Positions 21,901-28,308 of a stretch of 29,004 bases of DNA are shown here, piece after piece; position 1 is the stretch's first letter, and each line of letters starts with the position of its first letter. Source of the stretch: a virus; IMG/VR virus record IMGVR_UViG_3300044491_001197, positions 1 through 29,004 of that record; one strand, written 5' to 3'. A model generated the notes under the pieces. The model had not been told where the DNA came from, made no database searches, and saw only the letters and a program-made list of their open reading frames with translations. The position numbers were made by a program, and so were the translations under genes.

Positions 21901-23472
21901 TTAAAGTAGCCAAGTTAAATCATTGTCATTTCCGTATGGGTCTTTTTGTTTCCAAGGGTCTTGACCTAATGTTCTACCCGAATACACACCCGTGTTGGAT
22001 TTACCAATATGACCCAATGTGGTTCTCGTTAAATCCATACCTTGTTGTCTTAATCTCAATGCAGTATCACGAACCCACAAGCCCGTTGAGAATGACATCA
22101 CCAAATCATCATTATAACCTCGCTGTGCTTCTGCTCTACTACCATTCCATATGAATACGAATAACTCATCAATTAATCGCTTAGAGTGAATGATTGGGGT
22201 TCGTTCTCTCATGTAAGTATCGAGTTTTGAAATCACCAAAGGTCGTGTTCTTGAGGACATTGTAAAACCAGGAACCATATCATCTTTTCGTTTTAAGTCC
22301 CAACCTTTACGAAGATGAATATCTTCATCAATGTAACCCAGCTCTCTATATGAATAATATAAATTTTGATATTGTCTATCAATAATTTCTTGAATTACAG
22401 CCCACCCAATGTTTGCGTTTTCAACAACCAACATTGCATTATTCCACTCACTTGCAACTGATGCTAAAAATGCACCATATTGTTTAGTTTCAATTTTACC
22501 TTTATATTCTGCAACTTGTTCTACGGTTTCTATGTCAAAAACATGGAATGCTGAATAGTCGGTTGAGTCACCACGAGCGACATCGGCAACCACTACATAG
22601 TCACGAGAATAGTTTGGATAATCCCATAACCAATAGTTACCATCAAATCCTCGTTTTTCAACAGGGTCTTTTACATAAGTCTCTTGATACCATTGTAGTG
22701 TAGAACCTTCTACTACTGTATAACCGGATGAAATAAAGTCACAATCACATTCTTGGGCTGCGCCCTTTTCACCAAGGAGTTTTGTTTGTTCATCTCTCCA
22801 TCGTTGATTTCTATCAGGGTGTACAGTCCAATGGAGTTCGGTTGGGTGCCATTGTTCTCCAGCTTGACCTTGTAACCATACTTTGTGAAACCAGTTACCC
22901 ACACCATTTGGTGTAGACAATACAATAGCACCACCACCTGTTGAAAGTGTTGATTGTGCGGATGTCCAAATTTCTTCTACATTATCAATAAATGCAGCCT
23001 CATCAATTACCAAAAGAGACAATGCTTCAGAACGACCAGCATCTCCAGCAGCAGATGTTGCTTTGATTTGCGAACCATTCTTTAATCGGAGTGATAGTTT
23101 GTTGTCCTCTTCGGTTTGACCTTTTAACCAAGTTGGTAAGTTAGAATGCATAAAACGAACCTTCGTTACAAGGTTCTTTGCAACCTCTTGTTTAGTTGCA
23201 ATTACCAAAATGTTTTTGTCTTCGTGAAACAACATCAGCCAGAGTGAATATCCGGCTGAAAGTGTAGAGATACCTAATTGTCGTGATTTGAGGATTACAT
23301 TAAAACGATGGTCATTGATATTATGCATCAGCCCCTCTTGAAACTCATACAAGTTAAAAAGGATTTTTCCTCGGTGGGGGTGCTGAATGTAACAATACTT
23401 TTTAAAAAAGTATACAGGGTCTTTAGCGCACTTGACCCACTCTTCTCGTATGAGTGTTCTTAAATCTGGCAT
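21901..23472 (-). CDS. gp17: Terminase large subunit (gp17-like)
   Basis: This is the ATP-driven packaging motor with a nuclease that cuts concatemeric DNA. Residues 60-70 (ILKSRQLGIST) form the Walker A-type loop, 153-160 LLVIDEAA the Walker B with catalytic Glu158, and LSTPNGVGNWF (186-196) the coupling motif. The nuclease domain follows with Asp297 in VVADVARGDS, Glu351 in VVENANIG and Asp455/456 in YNDDLVMSFSTG, the expected acidic triad. The length of 523 aa is somewhat shorter than T4 gp17. The start lies six bases after the stop of the 134-aa gene with no clear ribosome binding site, suggesting coupling. No small terminase (gp16) gene lies directly upstream, where T4 has it. Confidence 0.97.
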   Translation of the reverse strand: MPDLRTLIREEWVKCAKDPVYFFKKYCYIQHPHRGKILFNLYEFQEGLMHNINDHRFNVILKSRQLGISTLSAGYSLWLMLFHEDKNILVIATKQEVAKNLVTKVRFMHSNLPTWLKGQTEEDNKLSLRLKNGSQIKATSAAGDAGRSEALSLLVIDEAAFIDNVEEIWTSAQSTLSTGGGAIVLSTPNGVGNWFHKVWLQGQAGEQWHPTELHWTVHPDRNQRWRDEQTKLLGEKGAAQECDCDFISSGYTVVEGSTLQWYQETYVKDPVEKRGFDGNYWLWDYPNYSRDYVVVADVARGDSTDYSAFHVFDIETVEQVAEYKGKIETKQYGAFLASVASEWNNAMLVVENANIGWAVIQEIIDRQYQNLYYSYRELGYIDEDIHLRKGWDLKRKDDMVPGFTMSSRTRPLVISKLDTYMRERTPIIHSKRLIDELFVFIWNGSRAEAQRGYNDDLVMSFSTGLWVRDTALRLRQQGMDLTRTTLGHIGKSNTGVYSGRTLGQDPWKQKDPYGNDNDLTWLL

Positions 23473-23478
23473 ACATTT

Positions 23479-23883
23479 TTATAATACGAATAATACAGCA
23501 ATCAATGTAGCGCCACCGGCACCACCCAATAACAAACCATTCCAAAATTGCCCTCTTTTTTGTTTTTTGAGGGTTTTGATTTGATTGTCTTTTAATTCAA
23601 TCAGATTATCTTTTTGTAGGATAATTTGTTCCTTACTTTGAAGTGCAACTGAAAAGTTTGCGAGTTGTTGAGATTGTAATTCAATCTTATCAACTTGTAG
23701 TGATACTAACTCTTGAGTGGTTTTTAACTCTTCTTTACATACATCGAATTGAGACTTAACGACTAACGCATTTTTAACTGCGGTTCTTGGAACTGCAATT
23801 ACACTATCAGTTGAAAGCGTTTGCGAAAGCAGAGATGAGGTCATCATCAGACATATCATCAAACTTATCCATTTGCTCTTCAT
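23479..23883 (-). CDS. 134-aa exported coiled-coil protein with C-terminal membrane segment (spanin-like)
   Basis: Residues 1-21 (MKSKWISLMICLMMTSSLLS) form a typical signal peptide. Residues 45-110 are a heptad-rich coiled coil with QVDKIELQSQQLANFS and LIELKDNQIKTLKKQK. The end, FWNGLLLGGAGGATLIAVLF, is a Gly-rich membrane segment. No lipobox Cys is evident. Its first 25 codons overlap the 3' end of the 114-aa gene in another frame, an arrangement typical of phage spanin pairs, in which two proteins join inner and outer membranes during lysis. The N-terminal signal plus C-terminal anchor layout also recalls single-protein spanins. The gene lies immediately before gp17. Spanin function is inferred from architecture alone, and other envelope roles are possible. 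Confidence 0.7.
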   Translation of the reverse strand: MKSKWISLMICLMMTSSLLSQTLSTDSVIAVPRTAVKNALVVKSQFDVCKEELKTTQELVSLQVDKIELQSQQLANFSVALQSKEQIILQKDNLIELKDNQIKTLKKQKRGQFWNGLLLGGAGGATLIAVLFVL

Positions 23884-24151
23884 ATCGTTTTCTCAAGTTT
23901 AAAAGTTGTGCATTTTTAGAATCAATCTGATTGTCAATTTCTGCAATCTGATTACTCAATCCAAGATTTAATTGGATGAGTGAGTCTGCCTCACTCTCCA
24001 ATCTTGAAATCTCACCTAAATACTCCATCTCTTTTTCTTTCAACATTCTTTCGTATTCTTTTTTGTAGGTATTACCCATAAAGAATTGCTGGTAGATAAG
24101 GACACCTGCCAAACAAAGAATTACAAGTTGAGATGGATTTAGTTTTTTCAT
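23807..24151 (-). CDS. 114-aa membrane-anchored coiled-coil protein (inner-spanin-like)
   Basis: The protein starts MKKLNPSQLVILCLAGVLIY, a short positive N-terminus followed by a single membrane helix (about residues 8-26). A long coiled coil follows (YERMLKEKEMEYLGEISRLE, LSNQIAEIDNQIDSKNAQLL). The tail is acidic (DKFDDMSDDDLISAFANAFN) and shares its DNA with the signal peptide of the 134-aa protein. N-in membrane helix plus periplasmic coiled coil is the plan of Rz-type inner-membrane spanins. The start codon directly follows the stop of the 115-aa gene (TAAATG), so the three genes are probably co-translated. No endolysin or holin is visible nearby, which weakens the lysis assignment. Confidence 0.7.
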   Translation of the reverse strand: MKKLNPSQLVILCLAGVLIYQQFFMGNTYKKEYERMLKEKEMEYLGEISRLESEADSLIQLNLGLSNQIAEIDNQIDSKNAQLLNLRKRYEEQMDKFDDMSDDDLISAFANAFN

Positions 24152-24499
24152 TTATTTTTTTGCAGCTGGCTTTCTACGAGGCTTACGGTTCGTAGGTTTC
24201 TTTACAACTGGCTTGGTATCACCAGCGTTAGTTGCTGCTGGTTTTTTTGCCGCTGGTTTTCTGCGTGGTTTGCGTTTAGGTGTTGACTTTCCTTTAGCAG
24301 CATCAACAACATCTTTTGATTCCTTAACAACATTCTTTACAGCAGTACGAACTTCTTTTACTTCCTTAACCACGTTTCTAGCACGAGTCTTAACTTCAGC
24401 AACATCTTCTTTAACTTCTTTAATTACTTCAACTACTTTTTCATCAATAGTAGTTTTACCAAGTAACCAATTCCAAGTTTTCTTTAACCAATTTTTCAT
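24152..24499 (-). CDS. 115-aa basic protein with histone-H1-like C-terminal tail
   Basis: Residues 1-15 (MKNWLKKTWNWLLGK) form an amphipathic Trp-rich helix that could touch membrane. Residues 16-72 are a Lys/Glu/Val helix with repeats such as VVEVIKEVKEDVAEVKTRAR. From residue 73 the chain becomes Lys/Arg/Pro/Ala-rich, with RKPRRKPAAKK present twice. This composition matches histone H1-like or nucleoid-protein tails and would bind DNA or other acidic polymers. The gene heads the short operon leading to the two spanin-like genes, with AAGAGA before the ATG and the promoter-like motif 34 nt upstream. A DNA-compacting virion protein, or a cationic protein acting on the membrane or scaffold, are both possible. 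Confidence 0.75.
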   Translation of the reverse strand: MKNWLKKTWNWLLGKTTIDEKVVEVIKEVKEDVAEVKTRARNVVKEVKEVRTAVKNVVKESKDVVDAAKGKSTPKRKPRRKPAAKKPAATNAGDTKPVVKKPTNRKPRRKPAAKK

Positions 24500-24532
24500 A
24501 ATTTTCTCTTTTTGTTAAACTAATTGTTCCAA

Positions 24533-24542
24533 TATAAATATG
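24533..24542 (-). promoter_or_regulatory. Promoter-like motif CATATTTATA before the basic protein gene
   Basis: The gene strand carries CATATTTATATTGG, 34 nt before the ATG at 24499 and 19 nt after the stop of the 213-aa gene. Confidence 0.5.
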
Positions 24543-24560
24543 TAAGTTGGAATTAATTAA

Positions 24561-25202
24561 TTACCATTTACGACAAGACCAATATCTTGCTTTCCATCTT
24601 GGACCTGGAGAATCACAATTCATCCTTGCTCTGAAAGATTTACGAGCACCTGGATTATCTTTTTTGATGGTCATACCCTTTTGTCCAAAGTTTACCTTAA
24701 CAACATTACCTTTGTCGTTGTTTACATACACTTTGAACTTCTTAACATCACCTTGCATAATCTTACCAAGTTCTACTTTTCTACCTTGATATTCTGCCTC
24801 GTTGATGTTACCTTTATATTCTTTCATAAAGTTGATAAAGTCACGAGTTTCCTCGATGGTCTCTACATCATACTCATCAACCTCACCATAGTCTGATACT
24901 GTTGAAATGTAATCTTCTGCCTTTGTGATTAACGATTGAACCCAAGGTTCTAAATCACTTTTACCACGAAGTTTTGTGATTAACTCTTGTGCTCTCTTAA
25001 CCATAGTTTCAATTTGGTCTACGGCCATTTCAGCATCAGTCTCACTACCTTCTTCTAAATAGTCTTCTACTTTGAATGCCGATACATATGGGTTAGATAC
25101 AACTTGCCCCAACTCTGGAACGAATCCATACTTCTCTTCCATAAAGTTTTTTACATTATGGTATTCTTCTCTGATAAGTTCTTTGAGTTGTGTTTCAGTC
25201 AT
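24561..25202 (-). CDS. 213-aa internal head protein candidate with INE|A junction and conserved C-terminal module
   Basis: The N-terminal part (MTETQLKELIREEYHNVKNF) and residues up to about 130 are helical and acidic. At residues 133-136 NINE|A fits the prohead-protease consensus. The C-terminal module of about 78 residues contains FKVYVNNDKGNVVKVNFGQK and ends RMNCDSPGPRWKARYWSCRK W, with Cys196 and Cys210. I recognise this final Cys-PGPxWKARYWSC phrase from marine phage proteins, where it is a stand-alone or fused module. The gene starts one base after the stop of the 471-aa gene, so the two are coupled. Cutting at INE|A would release the basic C-terminal module inside the head. What it does after release is unknown. 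Confidence 0.78.
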   Translation of the reverse strand: MTETQLKELIREEYHNVKNFMEEKYGFVPELGQVVSNPYVSAFKVEDYLEEGSETDAEMAVDQIETMVKRAQELITKLRGKSDLEPWVQSLITKAEDYISTVSDYGEVDEYDVETIEETRDFINFMKEYKGNINEAEYQGRKVELGKIMQGDVKKFKVYVNNDKGNVVKVNFGQKGMTIKKDNPGARKSFRARMNCDSPGPRWKARYWSCRKW

Positions 25203-25203
25203 C

Positions 25204-26619
25204 TTATTTAAACTTTTTAATTAGTTTTGATTGAACTGCATTTCCTGGCTTACCTGCAATTGCTGATACCAATGCCATTCTTTCTGGAAGTTTACCATTC
25301 TTAACATACTGATATACTTTTTCAATATCCAATTTGTTATCATCAACAAACTTTTGGATTGCGTCTTTGTTCATACCAGTTAGACCACCAATTTCCATTG
25401 CGGTTCTTGATGCGGCTTCATTTACCGATTCCTCAACATATCCTTTACTCAAAAGTGATTTTCTGAAAGTTTCTAAATCCTTTTTGTTTTTGAAGATTTG
25501 GATTCCAAAGAAATCACTACCATCTTTGTGTTTTTCTTTTCCATCGTGGTAAGAGATTGTGTATTTAGCTTTACCAATACCATCTTGCTGTCTGAATCTT
25601 TTCTTACCTTCGTTTACTGATTCAGTCATTAAAGAATCTACATCAGCATGAATATCTTTATAGTTAGTAAATTTCTTATTACGAATTGAACTATAAAGAG
25701 CTATTGTATATTTTTGAGAATTGTTGTGAACTCTACTTTTAATAAAATCAGCCGAAGCATATTCTTCGTTTCCATTTGGTCTATATAGAATGTTCTCAAC
25801 TGCTTTTTTGAATTTTTTGTAATCTTCAAATGCTTGTTGTTTCTTTTGGTCTGAAATTACTTGGATGATATACTCTTTTGATTTCTCCATATCACCTTTG
25901 AACTTGTCCAAAATTTGTTGTGCACCTTTATCGTTTCTTTGTAATGCTCTTTCGAAGTTTCCGATTTGTGTTTTTGCTAAACCTTTAGCATTAAAGTAAT
26001 CTTTCTTATCGAAGATAGCATATACCTTTTCGAAATCTCTATCTTTTGATTGGAACTCTTCGTTTACTGATTCGTTCATATATTTCTTCCAATCTTTGTG
26101 TTCAGGTGCGAGTGCAGTACGACCCATATTTTTTCTCAAATCTTTGTTCTGCTCTCTATTATCTGGATGTGCAATTCTTGATGCAAATTTGTTTTTCATA
26201 TCCACATAGAAATGTGCGCCAAAGTAATCTATGATATAAGCACCCTTCTTACCTTTGATTGTATCATATTCGTTATGAAGTAATACACCAGGAACTTTCA
26301 ATCCAATTCCCGAATGACCCGATACATATTTGATTGGAGTATCTCTATATAACTGATAGTAGTTGTGTCCTCTTTGTGGAGTAATCATCTTTTCGTTTAC
26401 CGATTCACCAGCACATTGTTTCCAACCGCCACCGGCGGCTTTGTATTGTTTAGATGCCCAACCATTTGCGTATGCGGATGGATATACATCAAACTTTTGT
26501 TTTGCCTGTGATTTGTAATAAGACCACTTTGATGGATTAGTAGGACAATTCTTTTCTTCTAATCGTTGGACTTCTTCACCCAACACCCTCAACTCTTCAA
26601 TGTATTTTTTCTTATCCAC
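25204..26619 (-). CDS. 471-aa putative head-cargo polyprotein with four ESVNE junctions
   Basis: The chain is five apparent modules separated by ESVNE at 72-76, 183-187, 333-337 and 397-401. Module 1 has CPTNPSKWSYYKSQAKQKFD then VYPSAYANGWASKQYKAAGG, a basic Gly/Lys phrase known from phage proteins. Module 2 has Gly/Tyr-rich YVSGHSGIGLKVPGVLLHNE. Module 3 is helical. Module 4 has YTISYHDGKEKHKDGSDFFG and module 5 GLTGMNKDAIQKFVDDNKLD; both remind me of short modules in marine phage proteins. Translation starts at GTG (26619): AAGGAG lies at ideal spacing and no closer ATG fits. ESVNE resembles the (L/I)xE cut site of gp21 with Val in place of Leu/Ile. Neighbours carry real capsid-targeting starts, so processing in the head is likely. 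Confidence 0.78.
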   Translation of the reverse strand: MDKKKYIEELRVLGEEVQRLEEKNCPTNPSKWSYYKSQAKQKFDVYPSAYANGWASKQYKAAGGGWKQCAGESVNEKMITPQRGHNYYQLYRDTPIKYVSGHSGIGLKVPGVLLHNEYDTIKGKKGAYIIDYFGAHFYVDMKNKFASRIAHPDNREQNKDLRKNMGRTALAPEHKDWKKYMNESVNEEFQSKDRDFEKVYAIFDKKDYFNAKGLAKTQIGNFERALQRNDKGAQQILDKFKGDMEKSKEYIIQVISDQKKQQAFEDYKKFKKAVENILYRPNGNEEYASADFIKSRVHNNSQKYTIALYSSIRNKKFTNYKDIHADVDSLMTESVNEGKKRFRQQDGIGKAKYTISYHDGKEKHKDGSDFFGIQIFKNKKDLETFRKSLLSKGYVEESVNEAASRTAMEIGGLTGMNKDAIQKFVDDNKLDIEKVYQYVKNGKLPERMALVSAIAGKPGNAVQSKLIKKFK

Positions 26620-26628
26620 TTGAACTCC

Positions 26629-26928
26629 TTAATTGATATATGCGTTAAGTTCATATCCGTTCTTCATACCATATACTTGGATTTGAAGTGCTTTTCTTTG
26701 AGGTTTACCACCTTTAAGTAGACCTACTGTAAAACGAGTGTCTTTACCTACTGATGGTCTTGAACGAACATTTTTACCACCCATTGCTATTTGAGATTGC
26801 CAATCATCTTTATCGATTTCGTATCCACGTTTTTCAGCAAACTTTTTTGCTTCTTCTGCAGCATCAGTAAACGATTTGTGGTATACTTTATAATCTGCTT
26901 CTTTTAAAAGTGACTTTAACTTAATCAT
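26629..26928 (-). CDS. 99-aa internal head protein candidate with capsid-targeting start
   Basis: It opens MIKLKSLLKE|ADYKVYH, the same targeting pattern as the 330-aa and 252-aa proteins, with LKE|A as cut site. The remaining 89 residues are a compact basic domain with AAEEAKKFAEKRGYEIDKDD, RPSVGKDTRFTVGLLKGGKP and the end QVYGMKNGYELNAYIN. I recognise this domain from short proteins of marine T4-like phages, but no function is known to me. AAGGATTTCTG overlaps the upstream stop region and gives a good ribosome binding site. The gene lies nine bases from each neighbour. It is the simplest case of one targeting peptide plus one cargo domain in this window. Confidence 0.8.
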   Translation of the reverse strand: MIKLKSLLKEADYKVYHKSFTDAAEEAKKFAEKRGYEIDKDDWQSQIAMGGKNVRSRPSVGKDTRFTVGLLKGGKPQRKALQIQVYGMKNGYELNAYIN

Positions 26929-26937
26929 CAGAAATCC

Positions 26938-27696
26938 TTATTTTTTATATACAGACTCTTTAAACATTCTCATACCGGTATTTTCTACCAAAGTCTCAAC
27001 TTTTTGCCCTAATGGTCTACCAATAGTCATTGAGATGTAGAATCCCATTGCGTTTACAATGTCTTTACCATCCCACTTACAAATATTTGCAACGTCAGGA
27101 CCCAAGTCGTAGTGATACATTTCCTCAAGGTCTTTCATTCCTTGTGGGTCACCTTCGTATTTTGCTTTAGGGAACAATTTAGCAACACCCTTTGCTTCAC
27201 TATGGAAGTTGGCATCAGTCAAGGCACCCATCAAAATGTGCATTACTGCCCATTGGTGATTTGCGCCACCTTTTCTTAAATCTTTAAGATTTTTATCTAA
27301 AAGTTGTTTAACCTTTTTGTTCATCCCAGCATCTTCATTAAGAAAACTTTCTACGATTGATTTTAAGTTCATATCACTCTCCGTTGATTCTAACATCTTT
27401 AACAATTTGTCATCTTTAATAATAAATGTATATCCAGCTTGATGCCCATATGGGTCATTTTCAAATTCAAGGCCAGTTTTCTTTTTTAGATAAACTGCCG
27501 TAGTATTTCTAAACTCTTCATCGGCTAATCTTGGATTTGAACTTTTACGAAGGATATCTTCAATCGTATCTAAATCTTTAGATGACTTTGGTATAAGGTT
27601 AATCTGACCATTCTTGAATGATGTATAAAATTCAACCTTTACACCACCATAGGTGAATTTAGCCTTACCTTCTGATAACAATGATGTTAGTTTCAT
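26938..27696 (-). CDS. 252-aa internal head protein candidate, two targeting-like sequences
   Basis: It opens MKLTSLLSE|GKAKFTY, a capsid-targeting start with an LxE|G cut site. The first domain (10-105) includes VEFYTSFKNGQINLIPKSSK. At 109-121 MNLKSIVE|SFLNE|D reads like a second targeting peptide inside the chain, followed by a domain with NHQWAVMHILMGALTDANFH and YHYDLGPDVANICKWDGKDI. The protein therefore looks like two cargo units fused in one frame. The start overlaps the stop of the 193-aa gene (ATGA), so expression is coupled. No catalytic motif is recognised. As with its neighbours, the role inside the capsid or after injection is unknown. Confidence 0.78.
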   Translation of the reverse strand: MKLTSLLSEGKAKFTYGGVKVEFYTSFKNGQINLIPKSSKDLDTIEDILRKSSNPRLADEEFRNTTAVYLKKKTGLEFENDPYGHQAGYTFIIKDDKLLKMLESTESDMNLKSIVESFLNEDAGMNKKVKQLLDKNLKDLRKGGANHQWAVMHILMGALTDANFHSEAKGVAKLFPKAKYEGDPQGMKDLEEMYHYDLGPDVANICKWDGKDIVNAMGFYISMTIGRPLGQKVETLVENTGMRMFKESVYKK

Positions 27697-28274
27697 TCTT
27701 TGTTCTCCAACTTCTGAATAAAGTTCTCTTTAAACATACGGAACTCATTCTCTATTTTTTCTTCCATCTCTTCCCAAGTCGTACCATCCCATTCCTCAAT
27801 CGAACCATCTTCGTTGATGTAACGGGCTTTGATAGCCAGTTTTAGAGCTTCTTTCTCAAGTTCAGCTTGTTTTAACCAAGCTTGACCATTGTCCAACATT
27901 TTTTGTCGTTCATACTCTTCGTACTTACCCTCAATCTTTAATTGATGTTCCATATCAATTGTACAATCAAAGCACATTCCGTGAATAGCTTTCATCTTGA
28001 GGTCATTACGCTTGGGGTTTGTACAAGTACAAACATCCTTACGACATTTAGGGAATGTGTTGATGTCATTTCTCAACTCTGAAAGTTTACCAAGTTTAAC
28101 CTTGTATCCTTTCTTTTGTTCCCAAATATTCCCTTCACCATCAGTCCATTGGTCACCAACTTCCCTTTTGATAAAGTCCGTACTCTCTCCAAAAGCAACC
28201 GTGTTTTTGGTTTGAGTTCGGTGATTTCCAGCAATCATTTCTTTGACTGCTTTAATATTTTGCAATTTTGCCAT
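27693..28274 (-). CDS. 193-aa Cys-cluster protein, probably zinc-binding
   Basis: The first 40 residues include AVKEMIAGNHRTQTKNTVAF. WTDGEGNIWEQKKGYKVKLG (43-62) is a compact beta segment. Cys77, Cys82 and Cys84 (CRKDVCTC) and Cys101 and Cys104 (GMCFDC) form two pairs that could hold one zinc ion. A Glu/Lys-rich helical region follows (EHQLKIEGKYEEYERQKML onward), ending with a possible coiled coil. I have met this combination of GxxWTDxxGxxWEQ and CTCTNP/GMCFDC in uncharacterised proteins of marine T4-like phages. The gene follows a promoter-like motif 25 nt upstream and overlaps the 252-aa gene by four bases. No function is claimed. Confidence 0.8.
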   Translation of the reverse strand: MAKLQNIKAVKEMIAGNHRTQTKNTVAFGESTDFIKREVGDQWTDGEGNIWEQKKGYKVKLGKLSELRNDINTFPKCRKDVCTCTNPKRNDLKMKAIHGMCFDCTIDMEHQLKIEGKYEEYERQKMLDNGQAWLKQAELEKEALKLAIKARYINEDGSIEEWDGTTWEEMEEKIENEFRMFKENFIQKLENKE

Positions 28275-28298
28275 AACTCTTTTGTGTAGTTTTACTAC

Positions 28299-28308
28299 TA
28301 TAAGTATA
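28299..28308 (-). promoter_or_regulatory. Promoter-like motif variant TATACTTATA before the 193-aa gene
   Basis: The gene strand carries TATACTTATA, one mismatch from TATATTTATA, directly after the stop of the upstream gene and 25 nt before the 193-aa start. Confidence 0.4.

Noticed and set aside
23479-23883. Small terminase gp16, by its position before gp17
   Set aside because: The protein has a signal peptide and a C-terminal membrane segment and no helix-turn-helix, so it cannot be gp16.
24152-24499. Toxin or antimicrobial peptide reading of the basic protein
   Set aside because: The Lys/Arg/Pro/Ala tail and length fit a nucleic-acid-binding tail better, and no antitoxin-like partner is present.
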